Shown here in pieces: positions 8,421 through 16,234 of a DNA stretch of 64,000 nt. The stretch covers positions 66,667 to 130,666 of the forward strand of contig CALJKR010000083.1 of NCBI GenBank assembly GCA_937974555.1. The letters run 5' to 3'. The DNA comes from an uncultured Flavobacteriales bacterium (GTDB lineage: Bacteria; Bacteroidota; Bacteroidia; Flavobacteriales_D; Sanyastnellaceae). Under the pieces are notes generated by a model, which was not told the DNA's origin, made no database searches, and saw only the letters and a program-made list of their open reading frames with translations. The stretch's first letter is position 1. The number at the start of each line of letters is the position of its first letter. The translations under genes were made by a program, and so were the position numbers.

Positions 8421-9761
8421 ATGAGAATTTTACTGATTACACTACACCTGTTTATTGTCACTTTGGTTTCTCTTTTTTCATGGGACGAGCCTACAGTGCG
8501 ACAAGAAATTCCTGCGGTTATCGCGGCCAACGGGGTCTCCGTAATCAAGGTCAAAGTCAACAAATCTGATATCGATGGGTTTGCAATGTTGGAGATCAAC
8601 GTGCCTGAAGGGTTTGCGGCAAAGGCTATCGAGACCAAAGGGGCTTCATTCACTTTTGCAGAAAGGAAAATGCGATTTGTTTGGATGAATCTTCCCGATG
8701 TTGATCATTTTGATATTACTTATCAATTGATTAGAACGCAAGGATCTTTGAATCTGGAAAAATTGCAAGGGGTGTTTTCATTTATTGAGAACAACAAGAA
8801 AAAAGAAATTGCAATCGATAATCAAATCATCAATGGTGCGGTACAAGTGAATAAGAACGAAGAATCTGTCGATGTTATTGAACAAACGTTTCATTCTTTT
8901 CTAAATGCCAATAACGATCTACCTGCTTGTGAACGCACGGTTACTAAGAAAGGAGATGAATTTATCGTGGAGTTGGTACTTCATTTAAATGGAATGAAGG
9001 GCTTTTTAAAGATGCAGGAATGGACTTCCAATGGGTGTGTTTTGTCTAAATTTCAAAGTGCAGGTTCAACAGTTACTGTTGATGGATCAACCATCAAATT
9101 CGTTTGGTTTGAAGTTCCAGCCGCAGAGACGGTTGTTGTTAAATACAAGGTGCAGTGCGCATCCATTCCCGAAGATGGTTTGACAATTGATGGTAAGCTG
9201 AGTTTTACTGTAGACAACCAACCCCGTGAAGTACCCATCATTTTAGCAGGAAAGTCTGTTGGATCAGAGAAGAAAGTTGAAGTTGAAAATACCGCTGAAT
9301 CGGAGGTTAAAAAAGAAAGTCCTGTTCAAACGGAAGTGGTCAATAATTCCGTTGAAGTCCCAACCGAACCCGTCAAGGAAATTGAAGTAAAAAAGGAAAT
9401 CAACACCAAACAAGCCGTTGGAAAGGATATCAAACCCAAAAATATTCAGACGGCCTCCAGCAAATCAGCTTCAGGGGTAACATTTAAAGTGCAAGTTTTG
9501 GCCAACCACAGAAAGGTTTCTGATGCGGAATGGCAATCCAAATTTGGGTTAACGGAATCCAAACAAGTAACCAATCATGAAGGTTGGATGAAATGGACTG
9601 TGGGTAATTTCGCCAACTACGGAGAGGCACGAAACAAACGAGAAGAATTGACTTCTTCTTGCCCCCAATTGCCGGGACCTTTTGTTACAGCATATCAAGA
9701 CGGAAATAGAATTTCAGTTCAAGAAGCCCTGATGATTACCCAACAAAAGTGGGTGCAATAG
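8421..9761 (+). CDS. Exported protein with SPOR-like C-terminal domain
   Basis: 446 residues. An N-terminal signal segment (about 1-20) is followed by two repeated beta-rich segments (about 25-140 and 165-280), each running from a GMKGFLKMQEW-like strand to FVWFEVPAAETVVVKYKV, similar to incomplete Ig-like or cohesin-like folds. A Glu/Lys/Val-rich linker (290-350) leads to a C-terminal ~85 residues (FKVQVLANHRKV ... VGNFANYGEARNKREEL) that look like the SPOR-type module of many Bacteroidota envelope proteins. SPOR domains bind denuded peptidoglycan; binding here is inferred. The ATG at 8421 is preferred to the earlier in-frame one at 8343 because the hydrophobic segment begins there. CAccTTTG ends 19 nt upstream. 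Confidence 0.6.
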   Translation: MRILLITLHLFIVTLVSLFSWDEPTVRQEIPAVIAANGVSVIKVKVNKSDIDGFAMLEINVPEGFAAKAIETKGASFTFAERKMRFVWMNLPDVDHFDITYQLIRTQGSLNLEKLQGVFSFIENNKKKEIAIDNQIINGAVQVNKNEESVDVIEQTFHSFLNANNDLPACERTVTKKGDEFIVELVLHLNGMKGFLKMQEWTSNGCVLSKFQSAGSTVTVDGSTIKFVWFEVPAAETVVVKYKVQCASIPEDGLTIDGKLSFTVDNQPREVPIILAGKSVGSEKKVEVENTAESEVKKESPVQTEVVNNSVEVPTEPVKEIEVKKEINTKQAVGKDIKPKNIQTASSKSASGVTFKVQVLANHRKVSDAEWQSKFGLTESKQVTNHEGWMKWTVGNFANYGEARNKREELTSSCPQLPGPFVTAYQDGNRISVQEALMITQQKWVQ

Positions 9762-9843
9762 GGTAAAAATATACTTATCGTCAGGCAACGGCTTACATAA
9801 GTACTTTGGTTAATAATAGAATTTGTTTAGGTAATGTTGTCTG

Positions 9844-9867
9844 AAAACCCTCTGTACAGAGGGTTTT
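9844..9867. repeat. Perfect 24-bp palindrome upstream of xerD
   Basis: AAAACCCTCTG and CAGAGGGTTTT flank a central TA, giving a perfect inverted repeat that ends 16 bp before the xerD ATG. CGCTTTT follows, so it may be the terminator of the SPOR-like gene 83 bp upstream, or an operator for xerD. Confidence 0.7.
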
Positions 9868-9883
9868 CGCTTTTAGTAGAGAG

Positions 9884-10795
9884 ATGAATGATGCACTTTT
9901 GATCAAAGAATTTGTGACGTACTTGCGCGTGGAACGGGCGCTGGCGGCAACCTCTGTGGCTTCTTATTCTTTCGATATGAAAAAAGCATTGTCTTTCGCT
10001 CAAACCAATCACCAGGGTTTGATTCATTGGGAAGCTGCTGATGTAAAAGAATTTTTAAAGCGATGCGTCGGTGAGGAAATGGCGTCGTCGAGTCAAAGTA
10101 GAATGATCAGCACTTTGCGCGCATTCTTTCATTTCTTGGTTATAGAACGTTACCGCAAGACGGACCCTATGGAGTTGGTTGAGGCCCCAAAAATGGGAAG
10201 ATTTCTCCCGGATGTCCTCAATCAATCGGAGGTTAAAACACTGATCGAGTCTGTGGATTTATCAAAAACGATGGCGCATAGAGACCGTGCTATGTTGGAG
10301 TTGATGTACAGTTCAGGTCTTCGTGTTGGGGAATTGTTGCAGTTAAAAATTTCTCAATGCAACTGGGAGGAAGGGTATTTGCGAATAGTAGGCAAGGGGA
10401 ACAAAGAAAGATTGGTACCTGTCGGAGATTGGGCGGTAACTTGGATACAACATTATATACAAGAGGATAGAAGCCATTTGGACATTCTGTCTCAGAATGA
10501 AGACGTTTTGTTTCTTAACTTCAGGGGAAAGCCATTGACTAGAATGACTGTATTGAATGTGGTCAAGAGACAGGCAAAAATGGCGGGCATACAGAAAGAA
10601 ATATCACCACATACGTTTCGACACTCTTTTGCAACACACTTGGTGGAGGCAGGGGCGGATTTACGGTCGGTTCAAGAGATGCTGGGACACGCGTCCATCA
10701 CGACAACTGAAATTTATACCCATCTGGATCGACAAAGATTAAAGGAAGAAATCCTGCTTTTTCATCCCCGGTATCAAAAGAAAAAGGGGCAATAA
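9884..10795 (+). CDS. xerD: Site-specific tyrosine recombinase XerD
   Basis: Resolves chromosome dimers at dif together with XerC. The 303-residue length is standard. An N-terminal SAM-like core-binding domain (1-95) precedes the catalytic domain with the full active-site set: Arg147 (SSGLRVGELL), Lys171 (GKGNKERLVPV), His243 and Arg246 (HTFRHSFATHL), His269 (LGHASITTTEIYTH) and nucleophile Tyr278. The C-terminal FHPR is typical of XerD rather than XerC; paralogue choice is inferred from that alone. No recombination site or cargo is seen nearby, so this is a housekeeping copy rather than an integrase. Its stop lies in the loop of its own terminator. Confidence 0.9.
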   Translation: MNDALLIKEFVTYLRVERALAATSVASYSFDMKKALSFAQTNHQGLIHWEAADVKEFLKRCVGEEMASSSQSRMISTLRAFFHFLVIERYRKTDPMELVEAPKMGRFLPDVLNQSEVKTLIESVDLSKTMAHRDRAMLELMYSSGLRVGELLQLKISQCNWEEGYLRIVGKGNKERLVPVGDWAVTWIQHYIQEDRSHLDILSQNEDVLFLNFRGKPLTRMTVLNVVKRQAKMAGIQKEISPHTFRHSFATHLVEAGADLRSVQEMLGHASITTTEIYTHLDRQRLKEEILLFHPRYQKKKGQ

Positions 10796-10804
10796 GCCCC
10801 TTTT
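10782..10804 (+). terminator. Intrinsic terminator of xerD
   Basis: Stem AAAAGGGGC / GCCCCTTTT with a five-base loop AATAA that contains the xerD stop codon (10793-10795). It lies between the convergent genes xerD and rpmE2, and the flanking A and T runs could let it work in both directions. Confidence 0.8.
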
Positions 10805-10824
10805 CAATGCTATCATCAAAAAAA

Positions 10825-11079
10825 TTATTTCTTGAATTTTGCGTAACGATTGTTGAATTTATCGATACGACCTGCTGTATCCACCAACTGGGATTTACCA
10901 GTAAAGAATGGGTGAGAGGTATGAGTAATCTCCAATTTTACTAATGGATACTCATTGCCATCTTCCCATTGGATGGTTTCTTTGGTATTGATCGTTGATT
11001 TTCCAAGGAATGCATATTCATTGGACATATCTTTAAAAACCACTAAGCGATAGTTTTCTGGGTGAATTCCGTCTTTCAT
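10825..11079 (-). CDS. rpmE2: 50S ribosomal protein L31, type B
   Basis: An 84-residue L31 of the zinc-free (C-minus) type: it lacks the CxxC pairs of zinc-binding L31 and begins MKDGIHPENYRLVVF with the conserved THTSHPFFTGKSQ in the middle. In many bacteria type B L31 replaces the zinc form under zinc limitation, but in Bacteroidota it is often the only copy, so no zinc regulation should be assumed. It has the clearest promoter in the window, TTTG-N19-TATATTTG, whose -33 element overlaps the end of the DUF3078 gene. Confidence 0.95.
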   Translation of the reverse strand: MKDGIHPENYRLVVFKDMSNEYAFLGKSTINTKETIQWEDGNEYPLVKLEITHTSHPFFTGKSQLVDTAGRIDKFNNRYAKFKK

Positions 11080-11098
11080 CTTTTCTAAAATTGGGATG

Positions 11099-11129
11099 CA
11101 AATATAGTAATAAAACTTTTAATTACAAA
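11099..11129 (-). promoter_or_regulatory. rpmE2 promoter (Bacteroidota -33/-7)
   Basis: On the minus strand TTTG (11129-11126), a 19-bp spacer, then TATATTTG (11106-11099). Both the sequence and the spacing match the Bacteroidota consensus TTTG-N19-21-TAnnTTTG. The box ends 19 nt before the ATG at 11079. Confidence 0.8.
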
Positions 11130-12139
11130 GAATATTGAAAACCAATGGCCAAAACCTCACGCAATTGCAATCCAGGTCCTTTTATTTCTGGTGTTGGATT
11201 TCCCTTGTCATCGAATCCTGCTGGGGTTTTGACCAAAATAACATCGTCGTCATAAAGCATTTGCATGATGACGGAAAAACCCAAGTATTTGTTGATTTTA
11301 CATCCCAAGACTCCTTCAAAATTGACATCGATGTTCTGCGGTTGATTCAAATAGCTTGAAAAAAGTTCAAGTTTGGAATCCAAGCGATATTGTTCTTTCC
11401 AAGATTGAGAAAACCCCAATCGGAGATAAGCGCCGTATTCTATCCTTAAATTTTCACCTGGGAGAATCTTGTTCCCTTCCTCATCAAAGGTGGCAGGTTT
11501 GACACCAAACTGACCGAGGTCCGCTAGTTTTTGATTTTTGACGATGGTTCCTTTGCAGGTAAAGGGAGACATGAAACAAGTTATTTTTCGCTGCTCCAAG
11601 TAATCCATCCCCAAAGCCGCAGTGAAGTAGGCAGGCGAGAGCCAATCCGAAATTTTGCCTCTATTTAAGTCGGGTAATCCCCTGGATCCTGCGACGTAAC
11701 CTGGCGCAAATTGCGTTTTGAAATTGACCATTGCCGTGTAGCTCCAATTGTATTTGGCGCGCCATCCATATTTGCTGGTAAGGTCTATCTTGTCATCCGT
11801 CTTGATAGACGGCTCTTTGATGTCTATGAGTGATCGGCCGTAGGCAAAGTTGAAAATGTTGTCCCAGCTGTGTCGGTCATCACGGTAAAACAAGCTGTAA
11901 GTTCCCATCCCTGAAATATTGATGGCTGAATTACCTCCGGCAGCCCAATTGCTGAGATAAGTTTGCGTTGAGTTGATGCTGATGGATCCGCGATCTAGCC
12001 ATCCTTTGTCTACAACTTGAAATGGACTCTTTATTAACTTTTCCGCGTCAGGACCAAGAATAATCTGTCCGTTGATGTTTTGTAATGAAACACAACAACA
12101 GAGGAATGTGGTCAAGCTTGAAAAAAAGAAGTAGCGCAT
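11123..12139 (-). CDS. DUF3078 family outer-membrane protein
   Basis: Predicted 338-residue exported barrel protein. The signal peptide is residues 1-24 (ends NINGQ). The DUF3078 segment runs from WLDRGSISINSTQTYLSNWAAGG through DKIDLTSKYGWRAKYNW to the C-terminal strand LAIGFQYSL, which ends in the aromatic/hydrophobic pattern of outer-membrane barrels. Function unknown. The frame is open to 12322, but only the ATG at 12139 gives a signal peptide, and TAatTTTG (12153-12146) ends 6 nt upstream of it. That leaves a compact divergent promoter region of 55 bp shared with the repeat-protein gene. Confidence 0.75.
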   Translation of the reverse strand: MRYFFFSSLTTFLCCCVSLQNINGQIILGPDAEKLIKSPFQVVDKGWLDRGSISINSTQTYLSNWAAGGNSAINISGMGTYSLFYRDDRHSWDNIFNFAYGRSLIDIKEPSIKTDDKIDLTSKYGWRAKYNWSYTAMVNFKTQFAPGYVAGSRGLPDLNRGKISDWLSPAYFTAALGMDYLEQRKITCFMSPFTCKGTIVKNQKLADLGQFGVKPATFDEEGNKILPGENLRIEYGAYLRLGFSQSWKEQYRLDSKLELFSSYLNQPQNIDVNFEGVLGCKINKYLGFSVIMQMLYDDDVILVKTPAGFDDKGNPTPEIKGPGLQLREVLAIGFQYSL

Positions 12140-12145
12140 TTTTGG

Positions 12146-12153
12146 CAAAATTA
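12146..12153 (-). promoter_or_regulatory. -7 promoter box of the DUF3078 gene
   Basis: Minus-strand TAATTTTG, a perfect TAnnTTTG, ending 6 nt before the ATG at 12139. The start codon would be at or within a few bases of the transcription start. Confidence 0.6.
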
Positions 12154-12194
12154 ATTCTGGAATTAGATAAATCGCTCTTAATTTGTTTAAAATT

Positions 12195-12602
12195 ATGGCA
12201 TACAATTCAAAAATAGTGTTGGCTTGGGCGGAAGCCATAGACGGCAACAAAGAGATCAGGGAGTGGCTCATGGCCAATGGATTCCCGGAGTTGGGTCTTT
12301 TTGTATTTGCATTGCACCACAAAAGAGAAGCTCGCCAGTGGCTGATGGAAAATCAATTCCCTCATTTGATGGCAACCGTCGAATGCACAGAGGGAAAGCA
12401 AGAAGCTTGTCAATGGCTATTAAAGTTTGACTTTGGCATTTTAGAAAAGGTGGCCAAGGCAGCGGATAACCAAGAAGAGGCATTGAACTGGTTGCTTCAA
12501 AATGATTGCGCGGATTTTGCCCGCTTGGCCTTGCGCATTCGAAAGGTCAAGAACGAGATACAATCGAGGCATGATGACATGCATTTTATTTCTCCTGAGT
12601 AG
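12195..12602 (+). CDS. Protein of four 25-residue Trp-Leu repeats
   Basis: I do not recognise this 135-residue protein as a named family. It contains four tandem repeats of exactly 25 residues, each with a WL pair at residues 24, 49, 74 and 99 (EIREWLMANGF, EARQWLMENQF, EACQWLLKFDF, EALNWLLQNDC) followed by a hydrophobic second helix. The pattern suggests stacked helical hairpins (TPR- or HEAT-like solenoid) for protein binding. There is no signal peptide, so it is probably cytoplasmic. I prefer the ATG at 12195 over a TTG four codons earlier. It is 23 bp upstream of pyrR but separated from it by a promoter box. Confidence 0.75.
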   Translation: MAYNSKIVLAWAEAIDGNKEIREWLMANGFPELGLFVFALHHKREARQWLMENQFPHLMATVECTEGKQEACQWLLKFDFGILEKVAKAADNQEEALNWLLQNDCADFARLALRIRKVKNEIQSRHDDMHFISPE

Positions 12603-12613
12603 CTTTTTCAGAT

Positions 12614-12621
12614 TAAATTTG
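12614..12621 (+). promoter_or_regulatory. -7 promoter box of pyrR-pyrB
   Basis: TAAATTTG, a perfect TAnnTTTG, ends 4 nt before the pyrR ATG at 12626. This leaves no room for a leader RNA, and hence none for a classical PyrR attenuator in front of this operon. Confidence 0.6.
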
Positions 12622-12625
12622 TTGC

Positions 12626-13171
12626 ATGGCCAAGAAAAAGGTTTTGATGGATGATGGATTGCTGAAAGTAGTCATTCAACGTCTTTGTCATCAACTCGTA
12701 GAAAACTACGACCCAGGACACAAAGTGATTTTAATCGGTTTGCAACCACGGGGTGTGTTTTTCCTCAATGAATTGTCAAGCCAGTTGAAAGCCCTTTATC
12801 CTGGAATAGATATCCCCGTAGGGATTTTGGATCCAACTTTTTACAGAGATGATTTCAGACGTGGTGACAAGCAATTGCTGGCACATGCAACGAAGATTCC
12901 TGTGAATCTGGATGGATATAAAGTGGTTTTAGTCGATGATGTACTCTATACAGGTCGCACAATCAGAGCAGGTCTTGAAGCCATGTTGGAATACGGAAGA
13001 CCGGCCTCGATCGATCTTTTGGTTTTAATCAATCGTAAGTTCTCACGTGAATTGCCCATTGAACCGCTATTTGTTGGTCGAAGCATTGACCACTATGATG
13101 GTCAAAAGGTGAGGGTAATTTGGAAAGGTGAGGAGAATCCCGTGTCACAAGTTTTATTAGCGCAAGAATAA
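12626..13171 (+). CDS. pyrR: PyrR-type uracil phosphoribosyltransferase/regulator
   Basis: A 181-residue type I phosphoribosyltransferase of the PyrR family. The PRPP-binding loop VVLVDDVLYTGRTIRAG (residues 100-116) is complete, and LIGLQPRGVFF and LDPTFYRDDFRRGD are PyrR-like. In Bacillus, PyrR binds pyr leader RNA and attenuates transcription, with weak uracil phosphoribosyltransferase activity. Its place one base before pyrB fits a pyrimidine role, but the promoter box is only 4 nt from the ATG, so attenuation of this operon is unlikely. It may act elsewhere or mainly as an enzyme. Confidence 0.88.
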   Translation: MAKKKVLMDDGLLKVVIQRLCHQLVENYDPGHKVILIGLQPRGVFFLNELSSQLKALYPGIDIPVGILDPTFYRDDFRRGDKQLLAHATKIPVNLDGYKVVLVDDVLYTGRTIRAGLEAMLEYGRPASIDLLVLINRKFSRELPIEPLFVGRSIDHYDGQKVRVIWKGEENPVSQVLLAQE

Positions 13172-13172
13172 T

Positions 13173-14117
13173 ATGCAAGAAAATCAATTGTCAACCAAGC
13201 ATCTTCTCGGGATCAAAGATCTTACTGCTTCAGATATTCAATTAATTTTCAAGCATGCAGACGAGTTTAAAGAGGTGTTGCAGCGCCCAATAAAAAAGGT
13301 ACCCTCTCTGAGAGACATTACAGTAGCCAATTTGTTTTTTGAAAATTCGACCAGAACGAGATTGAGTTTTGAGTTGGCACAAAAACGTTTGAGTGCAGAT
13401 GTTGTTAATTTTTCTGCGGCCACTTCGAGCGTTAAGAAAGGAGAGACGTTGGTAGATACTGTGAACAATATCCTGGCCATGAAAGTGGACATGGTTGTTA
13501 TGCGGCATGCCTCACCAGGGGCTTGTGTTTTTTTGAGCCAACACATTGATGTGCCCATTATCAATGCCGGTGACGGGACGCATGAGCATCCAACACAAGC
13601 GTTGCTCGATGCTTTTTCTATTCGAGAAAGATTGGGAGAATTGAAGGGGAAAAGGGTGGTTATTGTAGGTGACATTACACACTCTCGAGTGGCCTTGTCT
13701 AATATTGACTGCCTTCAAAAGCTGGGTGCAGAAGTAATGGTATGCGGCCCCGCTACCATGATTCCCAAGCATCTATCCAAGTTGGGCGTTTGGGTTGAAC
13801 ATGATTTAGATCGTGCCTTGGCTTGGTGCGATGTTGCCAATATGTTGCGTATCCAATTGGAAAGACAAGACACGGACGTTCGCTTTTTTCCCAGTTTAAG
13901 AGAATACAGCCTGCAATATGGGTTGACCCAAGAACGACTGGATAAATTGAAAAAGAAGATAATCGTGATGCACCCCGGTCCCATCAACAGAGGAGTTGAA
14001 ATTGCCTCTGAAGTGGCTGATGGAGATCAAAGTATAATATTGGATCAGGTAGAGAATGGAGTCGCGGTTAGAATGGCGGTAATTTATCTTTTGGCGCAAC
14101 AAATTCAGCGCACTTGA
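13173..14117 (+). CDS. pyrB: Aspartate carbamoyltransferase catalytic subunit
   Basis: Condenses carbamoyl phosphate with aspartate, the committed step of pyrimidine synthesis. The 314-residue protein has the carbamoyl-phosphate motif FFENSTRTRLSFE (Ser59-Thr60-Arg61-Thr62-Arg63), the HPTQ motif at 139-142, and the C-terminal aspartate-binding HPGPINRG. No regulatory subunit gene (pyrI) follows, as is common for class B/C enzymes that associate with dihydroorotase. It starts one base after the pyrR stop, so the two are coupled. A dihydroorotase-like protein lacking metal ligands is encoded 2 kb away on the other strand. Confidence 0.96.
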   Translation: MQENQLSTKHLLGIKDLTASDIQLIFKHADEFKEVLQRPIKKVPSLRDITVANLFFENSTRTRLSFELAQKRLSADVVNFSAATSSVKKGETLVDTVNNILAMKVDMVVMRHASPGACVFLSQHIDVPIINAGDGTHEHPTQALLDAFSIRERLGELKGKRVVIVGDITHSRVALSNIDCLQKLGAEVMVCGPATMIPKHLSKLGVWVEHDLDRALAWCDVANMLRIQLERQDTDVRFFPSLREYSLQYGLTQERLDKLKKKIIVMHPGPINRGVEIASEVADGDQSIILDQVENGVAVRMAVIYLLAQQIQRT

Positions 14118-14135
14118 CAAATTAGGAAATTCTTT

Positions 14136-14143
14136 TATATTTG
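14136..14143 (+). promoter_or_regulatory. -7 promoter box of the STAS gene
   Basis: TATATTTG, with TTG 19 bp upstream (14114-14116), close to the Bacteroidota -33/-7 pattern. It ends 15 nt before the ATG at 14159. Confidence 0.65.
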
Positions 14144-14158
14144 TAGAAAACGCATCAT

Positions 14159-14521
14159 ATGAAATTTGCAGTTGAACCCAAAGACAAGTTGGTAGTGATT
14201 TCTACGAATGTAGAAAAGCTCGATGCATTGCAAGCTCCAGAGTTGAAGAGTGAGATTGTCTTGCAAAATAAAGCGGGAATAAGAAATTTGGTCCTTGATT
14301 TATCATCAACGCGCTACATTGACTCATCCGGTTTGTCGGCCATCTTGGTTGCCAATCGCTTATGTCGTGATGCCAATGGAACTTGTGTGATTACGGGCTT
14401 GCAAGAGGCGGTAAAGAAACTGATCGCTTTGTCTCAGTTGGAGTCGATTTTAAAAATTACGCCAACGGTCAATGAGGCCATTGACTTGATTTATATGGAA
14501 GAAATTGAACGCGAATTATAA
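14159..14521 (+). CDS. STAS-domain anti-anti-sigma factor-like protein
   Basis: A 120-residue single-domain STAS protein of the SpoIIAA/RsbV type. The signature DLSSTRYIDSSGLSAILVA places the phosphorylatable serine at 56 or 57 before GL. Such proteins reverse anti-sigma kinase action or act in other switch pathways; no kinase or phosphatase partner is encoded nearby. It has its own promoter, and the next gene (T9SS cargo) starts 15 bp downstream, perhaps as a second cistron. Confidence 0.85.
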   Translation: MKFAVEPKDKLVVISTNVEKLDALQAPELKSEIVLQNKAGIRNLVLDLSSTRYIDSSGLSAILVANRLCRDANGTCVITGLQEAVKKLIALSQLESILKITPTVNEAIDLIYMEEIEREL

Positions 14522-14536
14522 TTTAATATTTAGTAA

Positions 14537-15316
14537 ATGAAAAAGTTTTTACTCTCTTTGGTTCTGGCGGCTTCAGGAATTGCAGGTTTTGCTCAGTGCA
14601 ATCCATTGGACTACAATTTTGGAACAGCGGCTTATGGTGTCTATCCAGATACAGCTACAGGCCTAACACCAGCCTATTTGAATCAACCCTACACACAGGT
14701 GATTTATATGTTGGTTCCTTCAGACGCAGGTTTGATTGACCCAGCGTATGCAGGAGTTCCAATTACCACTATCCAATTGGATAACATTCAATATGACAAT
14801 GGTTCAGGTACCATGCAAGACATTACAAACTTGGGATTAACCTTGGCTTGTAATCCAGCTAACTGCACTTTTGACGCGGGTGGACAATATTGCGGAAGTG
14901 TTGCGGGCATCCCCAATACAGCAGGCTCTTTCCCAGTGACTATTAACGTTACAGCAAACATCACTTTCTTTGGTGTGCAGATTCCTATTCCATATTCTTA
15001 CACAGGTTACACCTTTGTAGTTAATGCTGATGCCTCTGTGAGCTTGGTGAATAACAAGTCTTTTGAGGTGGGCATGGCACAACCCAACCCATCAAACAAT
15101 TGGGTGAACATCCCTTTTGAATCTCCTGCTGTGGAGGAGGTACAATTGGTGGTTACTGGCCTTTTGGGTAACAAAGTGTACGAAAGAACAATCACTTCAA
15201 AGAGAGGCGAAAATCAAATCGCAATTGAAACTTCAAATTGGGAAGAGGGCGTGTATTTGTACACTGTGCAAAACGGTTCTACCAAAGTGACTCGTAGATT
15301 ATTGGTTCAGCACTAA
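14537..15316 (+). CDS. Secreted protein with T9SS type A sorting domain
   Basis: A 259-residue extracellular or surface protein. The signal peptide is residues 1-19 (ends GFAQ). A Cys-containing, Thr/Asn-rich middle of unknown fold follows. The last ~80 residues are a type A T9SS C-terminal domain: MAQPNPSNNWVNIPFE (PNPS box), the strand EVQLVVTGLLGNKVYE, then WEEGVYLYTVQNGSTKVTRRLLV. This implies export through the type IX secretion system, whose components are not in this window. The stop directly abuts the TTG start of rnz. Confidence 0.85.
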   Translation: MKKFLLSLVLAASGIAGFAQCNPLDYNFGTAAYGVYPDTATGLTPAYLNQPYTQVIYMLVPSDAGLIDPAYAGVPITTIQLDNIQYDNGSGTMQDITNLGLTLACNPANCTFDAGGQYCGSVAGIPNTAGSFPVTINVTANITFFGVQIPIPYSYTGYTFVVNADASVSLVNNKSFEVGMAQPNPSNNWVNIPFESPAVEEVQLVVTGLLGNKVYERTITSKRGENQIAIETSNWEEGVYLYTVQNGSTKVTRRLLVQH

Positions 15317-16234
15317 TTGAACTTCGACATTACCATATTGGGCTGTGGAGCAGCGACGCCAACTCAGCGTCTTTCGCCCACAGCCCAATTTGTTTCTATA
15401 CATGAGCATTCTTTCCTCATCGATTGCGGAGAGGGAACCCAGACGCGTATTCGCCAAATGGGATTTAAAATGCAAAAGATTGAAGCGATCTTTATTTCTC
15501 ACCTTCATGGAGATCATTTTTTTGGATTGATTGGATTGCTCAGCACATTTTCTTTGTTGGGAAGAACCAAAGAATTGACCATAGTGGCACCCGGTGATTT
15601 AGAAGCTTGGTTGTATCAAACCATGCGTATATCAGACTCATTTTTTACCTTTCCGTTACATTTTGTGACAACCCAGAAAAATGAGACAAATTGGGTGTAT
15701 GAAACGGAATTTTTAAAGGTGAAAGCCATTCCGGTTCGTCACAGAATCGCATGTCATGCATTTATCTTTGAAGAGAAACCTCATCCAAGAAAGGTTATCA
15801 AATCCGCTATTCAAGAATTTAAATTGGGCATAGAGGAAATGGTACACCTAAAACGTGGAGAAGATATCATTCGAGAATCAGGAGAAACAGTGAAATGCAA
15901 CCAAGTTTGCGAAGCCCCGATGAAACAGCGCAAGTATATCTTCTGTTCAGATACTTCGCCATTGCAATGGATGGATCCCGATGTCTTTGATGCTGATTTA
16001 TTGTACCATGAGGCCACTTTTTTAGAAGAGCATGCGGAAAGGGCCGGGCAAACTTTTCATTCAACAGCAAAACAAGCAGCTGGAGTTGCGCTTCATTTAA
16101 GATGCAAACAATTGCTATTGGGTCATTTTAGCGCACGGTACCATGATTTGCAATTGTTTGAGCAAGAGGCCCAAACAGTCTTTCAGAATGTTTCTGTCGC
16201 TGTTGAGGGACAGACATACAGTATTGAACTATGA
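15317..16234 (+). CDS. rnz: Ribonuclease Z (tRNase Z)
   Basis: Metallo-beta-lactamase-fold endonuclease that trims tRNA 3' ends. The 305 residues contain the zinc motif SHLHGDHFFG (61-70), the N-terminal LGCGAATPT, the C-terminal FHSTAKQAA exosite-type motif and a final GHFSARY histidine motif. The start is TTG, immediately after the stop of the upstream gene; it aligns with the family N-terminus and the next ATG comes too late, so TTG is well supported. The 3' end overlaps the convergent dihydroorotase-like gene by 6 bp. Confidence 0.93.
   Translation: MNFDITILGCGAATPTQRLSPTAQFVSIHEHSFLIDCGEGTQTRIRQMGFKMQKIEAIFISHLHGDHFFGLIGLLSTFSLLGRTKELTIVAPGDLEAWLYQTMRISDSFFTFPLHFVTTQKNETNWVYETEFLKVKAIPVRHRIACHAFIFEEKPHPRKVIKSAIQEFKLGIEEMVHLKRGEDIIRESGETVKCNQVCEAPMKQRKYIFCSDTSPLQWMDPDVFDADLLYHEATFLEEHAERAGQTFHSTAKQAAGVALHLRCKQLLLGHFSARYHDLQLFEQEAQTVFQNVSVAVEGQTYSIEL

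Noticed and set aside
9884..10795. XerD considered as the integrase of a mobile element
   Set aside because: Length, full motif set and FHPR ending fit the housekeeping XerD, and no att repeats, cargo or tRNA flank it.
12207..12483. Two minus-strand frames opposite the 25-residue repeat protein
   Set aside because: They are shadows of the repeat gene; the plus-frame has the periodic WL pattern and a sensible start.
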